59,646 nt of DNA from NCBI GenBank assembly GCA_903925975.1, contig CAIYHG010000169.1, positions 1 to 59,646 on the forward strand, in the 5' to 3' direction. The notes under the pieces were generated by a model. That model worked only from the letters and a program-made list of their open reading frames with translations, was not told where the DNA came from and did not search any database. Positions within the stretch are counted from its first letter, which is position 1. Every line of letters starts with the position of its first letter. Source of the stretch: an uncultured Acidobacteriia bacterium. GTDB taxonomy: Bacteria; Acidobacteriota; Terriglobia; Bryobacterales; Bryobacteraceae. The position numbers and the translations under genes are program-made. Shown here one piece after another: positions 43,409-52,758 of this stretch.

Positions 43409-44821
43409 ATGCCCAGACAACTTGTGGAATGCGTTCCCAACTTCTCCGAAGGGCGCGACGCCGCCAAGATCGAAGCTATCGTACAGAGCGTTTCCTCCGT
43501 GCCCGGCGTAGCGCTGCTCGACCGCGAATCGGACGCCGACCATAACCGCTCGGTACTCACCTTCGCCGGGCCGCCGGACGCCGTTGCCGAGGCCGCGCTG
43601 CGCTCGGTGGAAACAGCGGCATCGTTGATCGACCTCACGAAGCACCGGGGCGCGCACCCCCGCATCGGCGCGGCGGACGTGATCCCGTTCGTTCCCGTGG
43701 AAGGCGTCACGCTGGAGGATTGCGTGCGCCTCGCGGAGCGCGTGGGCCAGGCCATCTGGAGCAAGCTGGGCATCCCCGTCTATCTATATGAAGCCGCCGC
43801 GCGGCGTCCCGAGCGCGTCAATCTGGAAAATATCCGGCGCGGGCAGTTTGAAGCTCTGGTCGCCGAAATGGGCGTCGTGCCCGAGCGCGAACCCGATATC
43901 GGCGGCCCCAAGTGCCACCCCACCGCCGGCGCAACCGTGGTGGGCGCGCGCAAGTTCCTGATCGCGTACAACATCAACTTGGGCACACCGGACATCTGTA
44001 TAGCGAAGAGTATCGCGAAGACCATACGGTTCTCTTCGGGCGGTTTTCGCTACGTGAAAGCCATGGGCGTCATGCTGGCATCGCGCAACCTGGCGCAGGT
44101 TTCGATGAATCTTACCGACTTTGAGCAGACGCCGATGCACGTTGTCTTCGAAGCGGTGTGCCGCGAAGCCGAACGCTTCGGCGTGCCTGTTGTGGGCAGC
44201 GAGATTGTGGGGCTGGTCCCACAGAAGGCCCTGAACCTTTCCGCCGAATACTTTCTGAAGTTCGAGAACTACAAGCCTGAGCTGGTTCTGGAAAATCGAA
44301 TCGCCGAGGCGATGGCCTCGCGCTCCGGCCTCCCCGCCTTCCTGGATGCGCTCGCAGCCCCCACGGCCACGCCGGGCGGAGGCAGCGCAGCGGCGGCCGC
44401 CGCGGCGATGGCCGCCGCGCTCGGCTGCATGGTGACCCGTTTGGCGAAACTGGAGAGCGCCGCGTTCGAAGAGGATCGCCGCTTCTTCGCGGAAGCCGTG
44501 GACCGCGACGCCGAAGCATTCAACCAGGTGATGGCCGCCTACAAGCGGCCCAAAGCCGAGCGGGGGCCCTACGTCGAGGATGCTTTGCGCGGAGCCGCCG
44601 AGGTCCCGCTTCAAGTGTTCGAACGCGCGGCGGCGATGGCCGGGCGCCTGGAAGCGCTGCAAATTCCGGCGAAGTTTGCGTCGGACATAGCGGTGGCGAT
44701 AGCTCTGGCGAAAGCCGCCAAGACTGGCGCTCTCGAAAACGTGCGCATCAATCTTGATTCGATGCAGGACGCCCCGGCGCGAAGCGCCATCGAGGATCGG
44801 CTGCGCGCCGTGCAGGCATAG
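43409..44821 (+). CDS. ftcD: Fused glutamate formimidoyltransferase / formimidotetrahydrofolate cyclodeaminase
   Basis: 470 residues. Residues 1 to about 300 are the formiminotransferase (LVECVPNFSEGRDAAKIEAI, DLTKHRGAHPRIGAADVIPFVP, GVMLASRNLAQVSMNLTDFE). Residues of about 310-470 are the cyclodeaminase (LPAFLDALAAPTATPGGGSAAAAAAAMAAAL, with the Gly-rich loop). Fusion of both activities is as in mammalian FTCD and some bacteria; it moves the formimino group from formiminoglutamate to folate and then releases ammonia. The cyclodeaminase half is of normal length. Confidence 0.95.
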   Translation: MPRQLVECVPNFSEGRDAAKIEAIVQSVSSVPGVALLDRESDADHNRSVLTFAGPPDAVAEAALRSVETAASLIDLTKHRGAHPRIGAADVIPFVPVEGVTLEDCVRLAERVGQAIWSKLGIPVYLYEAAARRPERVNLENIRRGQFEALVAEMGVVPEREPDIGGPKCHPTAGATVVGARKFLIAYNINLGTPDICIAKSIAKTIRFSSGGFRYVKAMGVMLASRNLAQVSMNLTDFEQTPMHVVFEAVCREAERFGVPVVGSEIVGLVPQKALNLSAEYFLKFENYKPELVLENRIAEAMASRSGLPAFLDALAAPTATPGGGSAAAAAAAMAAALGCMVTRLAKLESAAFEEDRRFFAEAVDRDAEAFNQVMAAYKRPKAERGPYVEDALRGAAEVPLQVFERAAAMAGRLEALQIPAKFASDIAVAIALAKAAKTGALENVRINLDSMQDAPARSAIEDRLRAVQA

Positions 44822-44870
44822 GCGATGGAAGATGCAGGTTGCTCTAATGCAGGCCGTACGCCGAAACAAC

Positions 44871-44913
44871 AGCCGGCATGAATGCCGGCTCGGCACGCTG
44901 AAGCGTGCGCCAC
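44871..44913 (+). repeat. Tandem-hairpin repeat element
   Basis: Hairpin A has arms AGCCGGCAT and ATGCCGGCT around GA (44871-44890). Two bases later hairpin B is GCACGC, loop TGAA, GCGTGC (44893-44908), then GCCAC. It lies between ftcD and hutI, and hairpin B is identical to the one at 33858-33873. Confidence 0.78.
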
Positions 44914-44960
44914 CATTGTGGGCGCGCGGAGGCGTCTTGGGGCATGCTCCGGAGTAATAC

Positions 44961-46217
44961 ATGGAACTCGCGGTCTTGAATTGCTCGCAACTCGTGACTC
45001 TCGCCGGCCCACGGCGGCCACGCGTTGGCGATGAGATGCGGAAGCTCGCCGTGATTCCGGACGGCGCGTTGCGCGTCCGCGACGGACGCATCCTGGCTGC
45101 CGGCCCACGCGCGGAAATCGAACCAGGCATACGGCCCGGAACATCTATTGTGGATGCGGGGGGCCGCGTCGTCCTTCCCGGCTTCGTGGACGCCCACACG
45201 CACCCGGTTTTCGCGGGAACGCGCACGGGCGAATTCGAATTGCGCGCCGAGGGCGTCACCTACTCCGAAATAGCGGCTGCGGACGGCGGCATTCGCAAGA
45301 CGGTGCGCCTCACGCGCGAGGCATCGGAAGACGAGCTCCTCGATTCCGCCCGCCGCTACCAGCAGTGGTTTCTGCGCTGCGGCACAACCATGATCGAAGC
45401 GAAGTCGGGCTACGGTCTCTCCACCGAGGCGGAGTTGAAGATTCTGCGCGTGATCCGCAGTCTGGGCGAGGGCGCCCCCGCCCCCTCGCCGCGATACGTC
45501 CCGACGTTTCTGGGCGCACACGAAATACCCACCGAATACCGCGGCCGCACAACGGAATACGCCGATCTCATCATCCACGAGATGCTTCCGCAAGTGGCCG
45601 CCGGGCGCCTGGCCGAATACTGCGACGTCTTTTGCGATCCAGACGTCTTCGCCGTGGAGGAGGCCCGCGCCATCCTCTCAGCGGCTCGGGGCCTCGGGAT
45701 GGGCCTGCGGATTCACGCGTGCCAGTTTCAATCGGGCGGAGCCGCGCAACTCGCGGCTGAGTTGCGCACGGTTACGGCCGACCACCTGGAATGCGCATCG
45801 GAAGCTGATATCCGCAACCTTGCCGCGGCGGGAGTGCAGCCCGTGCTGCTGCCCGGTTCCGTCTACTCCCTCGGCTCACACGGGTACGCCGCGGCGCGCC
45901 TAATGATTTGGCTAGGCATGCCCGTGGCGCTCGCCACGGATTTCAACCCCGGTTCTTCGCCCACGGCGTCCATGCCGATGATCCTATCGCTCGCCTGCAC
46001 GCAGATGAAGATGACTCCGGCGGAAGCCGTCTGCGCCGCCACGATCAATGCTGCGTACAGTCTGGGCCGCGGCGGAGAAGCCGGCAGCCTGGAACCAGGC
46101 AAGCTGGCCGACTTCGTAATTCACGATTGCGGCGATTACCGCGAACTCGCCTACTTCTTCGGCCGCGAGACGGCGCGCGAAGTCTATATCGGCGGCGTCT
46201 GCGCCTACCGCGCCTGA
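44961..46217 (+). CDS. hutI: Imidazolonepropionase
   Basis: 418 residues of the amidohydrolase superfamily. The metal-binding HTH is in [17 protein letters not shown] near residue 77; the substrate loop [25 protein letters not shown] with a metal histidine, and [24 protein letters not shown] with the catalytic Asp are intact. It converts imidazolonepropionate to formiminoglutamate, the substrate of the fused FtcD upstream. Histidine ammonia-lyase (HutH) is not in the window. Confidence 0.96.
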   Translation: MELAVLNCSQLVTLAGPRRPRVGDEMRKLAVIPDGALRVRDGRILAAGPRAEIEPGIRPGTSIVDAGGRVVLPGFVDAHTHPVFAGTRTGEFELRAEGVTYSEIAAADGGIRKTVRLTREASEDELLDSARRYQQWFLRCGTTMIEAKSGYGLSTEAELKILRVIRSLGEGAPAPSPRYVPTFLGAHEIPTEYRGRTTEYADLIIHEMLPQVAAGRLAEYCDVFCDPDVFAVEEARAILSAARGLGMGLRIHACQFQSGGAAQLAAELRTVTADHLECASEADIRNLAAAGVQPVLLPGSVYSLGSHGYAAARLMIWLGMPVALATDFNPGSSPTASMPMILSLACTQMKMTPAEAVCAATINAAYSLGRGGEAGSLEPGKLADFVIHDCGDYRELAYFFGRETAREVYIGGVCAYRA

Positions 46218-46247
46218 CGCGCCGGCCCCGGGCGCTATGATGGCCTT
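46214..46247 (+). promoter_or_regulatory. Candidate polA promoter with leaderless start
   Basis: CTGACG (46214-46219), a 16-bp spacer, and TATGAT (46236-46241) precede the GTG start at 46248 by only six bases. Transcription would begin at or near the start codon, giving a leaderless mRNA. No ribosome site is visible. Confidence 0.45.
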
Positions 46248-48818
46248 GTGCCCCAAGCCAAACGGCTGTTCCTGATCGACTCGTTCGGTTTCATCTTCCG
46301 TGCGTACCACGCGCGCGCCCGCAGCGGCGCGCCCCCCATGCGAACCGGCGGGGGGCTCTCCACCGAGGCGGTCTACATCTTCAACAGCATGGTTCGCAGG
46401 CTGACTCGCGAGCATCAGCCGCCCTACGTCGCCGCCGTCTTCGAGAGCGCCGAGCCCACGCATCGCGTTCAGGAATTCGCCGAGTACAAGGCGAACAGGG
46501 CCGAAGCGCCCGCGGACCTGGCGGAGCAGATTCCCTACGTCCGCCGCATTCTCGAAGCCATGCGCATCCCGATCCTCGAATTTCCGGGCTTCGAAGCGGA
46601 CGACGTAATCGGCGCCATCGCGCGGCGCGCCGAGAAGGAAGGCTTTGAGGTGGTGATCGTCTCAAGCGATAAGGACATGCTCCAACTCGTTGACGATCGC
46701 ATCTCCATGCTGAACCCGGCCAAGGACGACGAATGGTACGACGCCGCCAAAGTTAAGGAGTTTCTCGGCGTCCGCCCGGACCAGGTGGCCGACCTGCTTG
46801 CGCTCAAAGGCGACGCCATCGATAACATTCCCGGCGCCCCGGGCATCGGCGACAAGGGCGCGCGGGATTTGATCGAGCGCTTCGGCAACGTCGAAGCCGC
46901 CATCGAGCACGCGGCCGAGGTGGAGCGCAAAGCGTATCGCGAAAGCCTCACCAACCACGCCGATCAGATCCGGCTCAGCAAACGCCTGGCGACCATCGCC
47001 ACGGATGTGCCCATCGAATTCGAGCTGGAGGCTGCGGCCGCGCACCCGGTGGATATCCCCGCGCTCAAAGCCGCATACCAGGAGTTGGAGTTTCACAGCC
47101 TCTTAAAGGAACTCGGCCCTTCGGAAGATGCGCGCGCGCGCGATTACCGCGTTTTCTCCGGACCAGGCGAGTTGCGCCCGTGGCTGGATGATGCGCCAGG
47201 GCCTGTAGCCATAGCGATCTCCCAGTCTCGGGAGGGCGAGTTCGCACTGGACACCATCGGCCTCGCCGCCCGTCCCGGAGAGGCGCGGGCGGTCACCTCC
47301 GAGAACCTGGACTGCCTAAAGCCGTGGCTCGAAGACGCGCGCGCGGTGAAGATCGTTTGCGATATCAAGACAGCTCTGCTGGCCCTCGATCGCATGGGCA
47401 TCGAAGGGCGCGGCTTCGAGCATGACGTGATGCTCTACGCTTTCCTGCTGGATGCCGACTCCTCCGGCTGTTCCCTGGAAGAGCAGGCGCGCCGCAAGTT
47501 GGATCTTAAGCTGGGGCCGTCGCCCGAGCAGCACGCCGATATCACGCTCGAGCTTTTTCACCAACTGGCGCCCGCCGTGGATGCGCGCGGCCTTCGGGAT
47601 CTGTACGCGACGATCGAGCAGCCGCTGGCGCGCGTGCTGGCCCGCATGGAGCTGACCGGAATACGCATCGACCCGGCCGAACTCAAGCGCCTCTCCGAAA
47701 TCATGGGGCGCGATATCGCGCGGCTCACCTCGGAAATTCACGCCCTCGCCGGACGGACTTTCAATATCGGCTCGCCACAGCAACTCGGGCGCGTGCTCTT
47801 TGAGGATCTCGGTCTGCCCGCGCCTATGAAGGCCGGCAAAGGGAAGAATATCTCAACGGCCGCCGACGTACTGGAAGAGTTGGCGGCCGATCACGACATC
47901 GTCCGCAAGGTACTCGAATACCGCCAGCTCACGAAGCTCAAAGGCACCTACGTTGATGCCCTGCCGGAGTTGATCGCGCCTGGCACGGGCAGGCTCCACA
48001 CCAGCTTCAATCAGACCGGCGCGGCCACCGGCAGGCTGTCATCTTCGAATCCCAACCTGCAAAACATTCCCATCCGCACCGAACTGGGCCGCGAGATCCG
48101 CGCCGCTTTCGTGCCGCGCGACGGCTGGAAGCTTCTGGTGGCGGACTACTCGCAAATAGAACTGCGCCTGCTGGCGCATCTCTCTGGCGACCGCTTGCTG
48201 GTGGAAGCCTTCCGCAACGGAGAGGACATTCACACGCGCACGGCCGCCGAGGTGCTTGGCATCCCGCCTCTCATGGTGACGCCGGATGCGCGGCGCAGCG
48301 CGAAGGCGGTCAATTTCGGCATCGTCTACGGCATCAGCCCGTTCGGGCTGGCCGCGCAGTTGGGCATCTCGCGCGCCGAGGCGGAAGCTTACATCAAGAA
48401 TTACTTCGAACGCTACGCCGGGGTCCGCCGATTCATCGACGACACCATCGCCAAGGTGCGCGAAACCGGCGTGGCGCGCACGATGTTCGGGCGCGAGCGC
48501 CCCATCCCCGAGATGAATAGCCGGAACCCGAATATGCGCGGTTTCGCCGAGCGCACCGCGGTGAATTCACCGCTGCAAGGCACAGCCGCGGATATCATCA
48601 AGCTCGCCATGGTGCGCATTGCCGCGGGCCTCGAATCGGGCAGCTACCGGAGCGCCATGCTCCTTCAGGTGCACGACGAACTCGTGTTTGAGTGCCCGCC
48701 CGAAGAGATCGGCGCCCTCAAGCACCTGGTGAAGCGCGAGATGGAGGCCGCCTGCGCGCTCAAGGTCCCTCTCCTGGTGGATATCGGAGTCGGGGATAAT
48801 TGGCGCGACGCCAAGTAA
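46248..48818 (+). CDS. polA: DNA polymerase I (proofreading site missing)
   Basis: 856 residues from a GTG. The 5'-3' exonuclease (about 1-285) has FEADDVIG, SSDKDMLQLV and GDAIDNIPGAPGIGDKGA. The 3'-5' exonuclease-like domain (about 300-470) is present but the catalytic DxE of motif I is not found: the equivalent strand reads AIAISQ, and the later FALDTIGL lacks the Glu. The polymerase domain is intact: TGRLSSSNPNLQNIPIR, DYSQIELRLLAHLSGD, RRSAKAVNFGIVYGISPFGL, and VHDELVFE. As in Taq polymerase, proofreading is probably lost while repair and primer removal remain. Confidence 0.96.
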   Translation: MPQAKRLFLIDSFGFIFRAYHARARSGAPPMRTGGGLSTEAVYIFNSMVRRLTREHQPPYVAAVFESAEPTHRVQEFAEYKANRAEAPADLAEQIPYVRRILEAMRIPILEFPGFEADDVIGAIARRAEKEGFEVVIVSSDKDMLQLVDDRISMLNPAKDDEWYDAAKVKEFLGVRPDQVADLLALKGDAIDNIPGAPGIGDKGARDLIERFGNVEAAIEHAAEVERKAYRESLTNHADQIRLSKRLATIATDVPIEFELEAAAAHPVDIPALKAAYQELEFHSLLKELGPSEDARARDYRVFSGPGELRPWLDDAPGPVAIAISQSREGEFALDTIGLAARPGEARAVTSENLDCLKPWLEDARAVKIVCDIKTALLALDRMGIEGRGFEHDVMLYAFLLDADSSGCSLEEQARRKLDLKLGPSPEQHADITLELFHQLAPAVDARGLRDLYATIEQPLARVLARMELTGIRIDPAELKRLSEIMGRDIARLTSEIHALAGRTFNIGSPQQLGRVLFEDLGLPAPMKAGKGKNISTAADVLEELAADHDIVRKVLEYRQLTKLKGTYVDALPELIAPGTGRLHTSFNQTGAATGRLSSSNPNLQNIPIRTELGREIRAAFVPRDGWKLLVADYSQIELRLLAHLSGDRLLVEAFRNGEDIHTRTAAEVLGIPPLMVTPDARRSAKAVNFGIVYGISPFGLAAQLGISRAEAEAYIKNYFERYAGVRRFIDDTIAKVRETGVARTMFGRERPIPEMNSRNPNMRGFAERTAVNSPLQGTAADIIKLAMVRIAAGLESGSYRSAMLLQVHDELVFECPPEEIGALKHLVKREMEAACALKVPLLVDIGVGDNWRDAK

Positions 48819-48876
48819 CGTCCGCTGGCGGCCCAACGCCGTTCCAGGGGTGATACTCTGTTTCGAGAGAGGCTGA

Positions 48877-49740
48877 ATGCGCGCGAGGAAGCTCTGGCCC
48901 TGGATATTCGGACTATTCCTTCTGTGCGCGGGCGCAGTGTACGCGTTTCAGCGCCCTTTCCGCGAGTTCTCAGGCACTTACGATAACTTCCCGCTTCCAC
49001 CGGATTGGCGCACGCCTTCCGAATTCGTCTTCGGTAGACTGATGTACCCGCCCGCCACGGGCGGCTTCGGCCGCGGCGGCGGGCGAACTCGCGGCGGATT
49101 CGGCGGATTCAGCCGCGGCCGCGACTGGCGCCTGGGGGGCTCCAGTTGGACCACTGACTATCCACGCTCCGACCGTCACTTTCTGGAAGCGCTCCGCAGA
49201 CTGAGCCGGGTCAACACCCGTTCCGTAGAGCAGCCGGTCAACATCGAGGAAGCCGACCAGTACGATTGGCCCTGGCTATACGGCGTTGAGGTGGGGCACT
49301 GGGAATTAGACGACAAGATCGCCACCGGACTTCGTGAGTATCTGCTCCGGGGCGGATTTCTGATGGTGGACGATTTCCACGGCGGCGCGGAGTGGGCCAT
49401 CTTCGAGCAAAGCATGAAGCGCGTTTTCCCGGACCGGCCCATCGTCGGGATCCCCAACACGGACCCCATCTTCCACTCCATCTACGATTTGGACGACCGG
49501 TATCAGGTGCCGGGAGTCCAGTACGTCAGAAGTGGATTGACCTATGAGCGCGTGGATGGTCGCCCCGCCTATTGGCGCGGAATCTACGACGACAAGCGGC
49601 GGCTAATGGTGGCCATCTGCTTCAATTCCGATCTGGGCGATTCCTGGGAGCACGCCGATAACCCCGAGTACCCCGAGAAGTTCTCCGCCCTCGGCCTGCG
49701 CATCGGCATCGATTACGTGGTCTACTCGCTCACGCACTAG
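48877..49740 (+). CDS. DUF4159 domain protein with N-terminal anchor
   Basis: 287 residues. An N-terminal signal or anchor helix (about 7-24) precedes FVFGRLMYPP and a Gly/Arg-rich insert near residues 62-83 (GGFGRGGGRTRGGFGG). The DUF4159 domain follows: DYPRSDRHFLEALRRLSRV, YLLRGGFLMVDDFHGGAEW, VFPDRPIVGIPNTDPIFHSIYDLD, and an ending around GIDYVVYSLTH. The family has a glutamine-amidotransferase-like fold and unknown function, often encoded near MoxR-type genes, which are absent here. The ATG follows GAGAGGCTGA. Confidence 0.88.
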   Translation: MRARKLWPWIFGLFLLCAGAVYAFQRPFREFSGTYDNFPLPPDWRTPSEFVFGRLMYPPATGGFGRGGGRTRGGFGGFSRGRDWRLGGSSWTTDYPRSDRHFLEALRRLSRVNTRSVEQPVNIEEADQYDWPWLYGVEVGHWELDDKIATGLREYLLRGGFLMVDDFHGGAEWAIFEQSMKRVFPDRPIVGIPNTDPIFHSIYDLDDRYQVPGVQYVRSGLTYERVDGRPAYWRGIYDDKRRLMVAICFNSDLGDSWEHADNPEYPEKFSALGLRIGIDYVVYSLTH

Positions 49741-49848
49741 CGGCGCGGCAGTTCTCCGGCGTTTGTATTCCCGATCAGTTACTTCCAGGAGCCAACGCTT
49801 GAACTGAAGTTACCCGCTGAAGAAATCGCCTTCGGAAGAAACCGGCCG

Positions 49849-50196
49849 TTACTTGCGGAGGTAGGCGTCATCGCCGCTAATCCAATCTTCGCGCGCGGGC
49901 GAAAACACGTCCGTGACATGTGACTCTTCGAGCGCCTCCACAAAGTGGGGCTCGTTGGGGGCAATCACCAACGCGTCACCGGCGCGCACCACCTGCTCGC
50001 CTCCGGCTATCCGGAACTTGAGGCTCCCGCTTTGCACCATGCAAATCTGCTCGTGGTGATGGCTGTGTTCCGGAATCACCGCGCCCTTCAGAAGCCGAAG
50101 GCGCGCGATGGTGATCCCCGCCCCATGCACGACCTTCCGCGTGATGTGCGGGTTGAGGGTTTCCTCCTGAATCGCATCCCACTGGTAATGTTTCAT
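49849..50196 (-). CDS. Small cupin-domain protein
   Basis: 115 residues forming one cupin barrel. Motif 1 is EHSHHHEQICMVQSGSLKFRI with three clustered histidines and Glu as metal ligands; motif 2 is VIAPNEPHFVEALEESHVTDVF, with one histidine. It may bind a metal and a small ligand or act as a sugar-pathway isomerase; the sequence alone does not decide. TAGAAT lies seven bases before the ATG, with no ribosome site, suggesting a leaderless mRNA. It is divergent from rmlA. Confidence 0.85.
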   Translation of the reverse strand: MKHYQWDAIQEETLNPHITRKVVHGAGITIARLRLLKGAVIPEHSHHHEQICMVQSGSLKFRIAGGEQVVRAGDALVIAPNEPHFVEALEESHVTDVFSPAREDWISGDDAYLRK

Positions 50197-50316
50197 CGGG
50201 CATATTCTAACATTCGGAACCGGCCCTGCTCCTTCACCGGCTGGAAGGCGATTTCAGGCGCCGGGTTACGCTCTGACGGGCTACGTCAAAGGGGCCGTGG
50301 TGTATGATGAGAGCGT

Positions 50317-51066
50317 ATGAAGGGCGTTGTGCTCGCAGGCGGTACCGGGAGCAGGTTGTTCCCGCTGACGAAGATCACGAACAAGCATCTTCTGCCGATT
50401 TACGATCGGCCCATGATCTACTACCCGATCCAGACGCTGGTGGACGCCGGCATCGAGGACATCATGGTGGTCACGGGCGGGCGGAACTCAGGAGATTTTC
50501 TGCGCCTCCTTGCCAATGGGAAGAGCTTCGGCCTGAAGCATATCAACTATGCGTATCAGGAAGGCGAAGGCGGAATTGCCGACGCGCTTGCTCTCGCCGA
50601 GCATTTCTCCGACGGCAAGAAGGTTTGCGTGATTCTGGGCGACAACATCATCGAAGGCAGCATCCGCGCCGCCGCCGACGAGTTTCGCAGGCAGGACAAG
50701 GGCGCGCACATCCTGCTGAAGGAAGTGCCCGACGCCGAACGCTTCGGCGTCGCCGAGATCTCCGGCGGGAAGATCGTCGGAATCGAAGAAAAACCCAAGC
50801 AGCCCAAGTCCAACTATGCCGTGACGGGGATCTATATGTACGATCCGTCTGTCTTCACCAAGATCCAGACCCTGGTCCCCTCCAGCCGGGGCGAGTTGGA
50901 GATCACCGACGTCAATAATGCCTACATCGGGGAAGGGACCATGGGCTTTTCCTTCCTGGACGGATGGTGGACGGACGCGGGCACGTTCGAATCCCTGCTC
51001 AGGGCCGCTAATCTGGTCGCAAACTCGGGTAAGAAGGATCTCACGGCGGGCGCTGAAAACTACTGA
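50317..51066 (+). CDS. rmlA: Glucose-1-phosphate thymidylyltransferase
   Basis: 249 residues. The nucleotide-binding signature GGTGSRLFPLTKITNKHLLPI is at the N-terminus, followed by YDRPMIYYPIQTL, VILGDNIIEG, and the ELEITDVNNAYI segment; the sugar-binding GWWTDAGTFESLL is at the end. It is about 40 residues shorter than E. coli RmlA, lacking the C-terminal allosteric helices, as in other short family members. It makes dTDP-glucose from dTTP and glucose-1-phosphate. TATGAT lies eight bases before the ATG. First gene of the polysaccharide locus. Confidence 0.92.
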   Translation: MKGVVLAGGTGSRLFPLTKITNKHLLPIYDRPMIYYPIQTLVDAGIEDIMVVTGGRNSGDFLRLLANGKSFGLKHINYAYQEGEGGIADALALAEHFSDGKKVCVILGDNIIEGSIRAAADEFRRQDKGAHILLKEVPDAERFGVAEISGGKIVGIEEKPKQPKSNYAVTGIYMYDPSVFTKIQTLVPSSRGELEITDVNNAYIGEGTMGFSFLDGWWTDAGTFESLLRAANLVANSGKKDLTAGAENY

Positions 51067-51082
51067 GGATTCACACAGGCAC

Positions 51083-51670
51083 ATGTCCAGCGATACAGCC
51101 ACCAAGATGACCGGTAGGCGACTGCCATCCGCGGGCGAGCGCGAACTCGCAGCTCCCGAATGTTCTAAAGGCATTGGCGACCTGATAGGCTCGCCCGATT
51201 CGCCAAAGCTGATCGAGGGCGTCAAACTACTGCCCTTTTCAATCTTCCCGGATGACCGCGGATATTTTCTGGAAGTGCAGCGAATCGGCCGCGGGCTGGC
51301 CGCCGCGTTTCCTCCGGAAACCACGCAGGTTTCGGCCGCGCTCAATTACCCGGGAACGGTGAAGGCATTTCACTACCATGTGCGCCAGACCGATTGCTGG
51401 GCGCCGGTGAAAGGCCTGTTCCAGGTCGCGCTGGTGGATTTGCGCCTCGCCTCGCCGACCTTCGGCGCGCGTAACACCATGTACATTGGCCCGTTGCGGC
51501 CCTGGCAGTTGCTGATTCCGCCCGGAGTGGCGCATGGATACAAGGTGATCGGACGCGAGGACGCATTTCTGGTTTATCTCACCGACCGTTTCTACGATCC
51601 CTCGGACGAAGGACGCTTGCCCTATGACGATGCGTCCATCAACTACGATTGGGAAACTCAGCACAAATAG
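51083..51670 (+). CDS. rmlC: dTDP-4-dehydrorhamnose 3,5-epimerase-like protein
   Basis: 195 residues from the ATG at 51083, 16 bp after rmlA. The RmlC cupin is recognisable: FSIFPDDRGYFLEV, TQVSAALNYPGTVKAFHYHVRQTD with the catalytic histidine, FQVALVDLR, LIPPGVAHGYKVI, and LVYLTDRFYDPSDEGRLPYDD. The first 40 residues are an extra N-terminal stretch without homology. The usual GLH(W/Y)Q motif is replaced by AFHYHVRQ, so a related epimerase specificity is possible. Confidence 0.87.
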   Translation: MSSDTATKMTGRRLPSAGERELAAPECSKGIGDLIGSPDSPKLIEGVKLLPFSIFPDDRGYFLEVQRIGRGLAAAFPPETTQVSAALNYPGTVKAFHYHVRQTDCWAPVKGLFQVALVDLRLASPTFGARNTMYIGPLRPWQLLIPPGVAHGYKVIGREDAFLVYLTDRFYDPSDEGRLPYDDASINYDWETQHK

Positions 51671-51706
51671 ACAGCAAGGGTTCCCGCTCTTGAAGGACGT
51701 CGCACT

Positions 51707-52726
51707 ATGAACGTATTGGTAACCGGCGGCGCCGGGTTCATCGGCTCGGCATTTGTCCGCATGCTAATTGCGGAGACGGATTGGCGCGTCATCAATTTCG
51801 ACAAACTGACCTACGCCGGCAATCTGGAAAACCTCGCCGCCGTCGCGGAAGGGCCCCGCTACCGCTTCATTCATGCCGATATCTGCGACGAAGCCGCCGT
51901 GGCCGCCGCAATTGGCGAAGAATCCCCGGACGCCATCGTGCATTTCGCCGCGGAATCGCACGTGGATCGCAGCATTCTTTCGCCCGAGCCCGTAATCCAT
52001 ACCAACTTCCGCGGCACGTTTGTACTGCTCGAAGCGGCCCGCCGCGCGAAGATCGCGCGCTTCCTTCAAGTCTCCACAGACGAAGTCTACGGAAGCCTGG
52101 AGCAGCCGCTCGAAGCCACCGAGGATTTCCCGCTCAATCCGAGCAGCCCCTATTCGGCCTCGAAGGCCGGCGCCGACCTGTTGGCCCGCTCGTATTTCAC
52201 GACTTACCGGCTCCCCGTTGTCATCACGCGCGCTTCGAACAATTACGGCCCTTACCAGTTTCCCGAGAAGCTGATCCCCTTGATGATCACGAACGCGCTG
52301 GAAGACCGGCGCCTGCCGGTCTATGGCGACGGCATGCAGGTGCGCGACTGGCTCTACGTGAGCGACCACTGCCGCGGCATCCTGGCGGCGCTTCGGGGGG
52401 GCCGCGACGGCGAGATCTACAATATCGGCGGGAACCGCTCGCTGCCGAACCTGATAGTAGTGCGGCAGGTATTGGCGTTGACCGGCAAGACCGAGGCGCT
52501 GATAGAATACGTTACCGACCGCCCCGGCCACGACCGCCGCTACGCTCTTTCAAGCGATAAACTTACGGCGGAAACCGGTTGGGCCCCACTGATGGATTTT
52601 GAGAACGGCCTTGCGCACACGATCGCGTGGTACGAAAATCATCGGGACTGGGTGGAGCGTGTGCGCAGCGGCGAATACCGAACCTATTACGAGCAGAACT
52701 ACGGCACGCGAAGCCTGGCTCACTAG
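51707..52726 (+). CDS. rmlB: dTDP-glucose 4,6-dehydratase
   Basis: 339 residues of the extended SDR type. GGAGFIGSAFVR binds NAD; DKLTYAGNLENLA, HFAAESHVDRSI, STDEVYGSLE, and the catalytic YSASKAGAD are all classical RmlB motifs; RASNNYGPYQFPEKLIPL and YGDGMQVRDWLYVSDHC follow. It converts dTDP-glucose to the 4-keto-6-deoxy sugar. GAAGGACG precedes the ATG. RmlD, the final reductase of dTDP-rhamnose synthesis, is not in the window. Confidence 0.96.
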   Translation: MNVLVTGGAGFIGSAFVRMLIAETDWRVINFDKLTYAGNLENLAAVAEGPRYRFIHADICDEAAVAAAIGEESPDAIVHFAAESHVDRSILSPEPVIHTNFRGTFVLLEAARRAKIARFLQVSTDEVYGSLEQPLEATEDFPLNPSSPYSASKAGADLLARSYFTTYRLPVVITRASNNYGPYQFPEKLIPLMITNALEDRRLPVYGDGMQVRDWLYVSDHCRGILAALRGGRDGEIYNIGGNRSLPNLIVVRQVLALTGKTEALIEYVTDRPGHDRRYALSSDKLTAETGWAPLMDFENGLAHTIAWYENHRDWVERVRSGEYRTYYEQNYGTRSLAH

Positions 52727-52758
52727 GGCTCCGCAAGATTCACGCCCTTGGGCGAAAC

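Noticed and set aside
29768..44913. CRISPR array
   Set aside because: The repeats are scattered, palindromic pairs with variable stems and no regular spacers; no cas gene is present.
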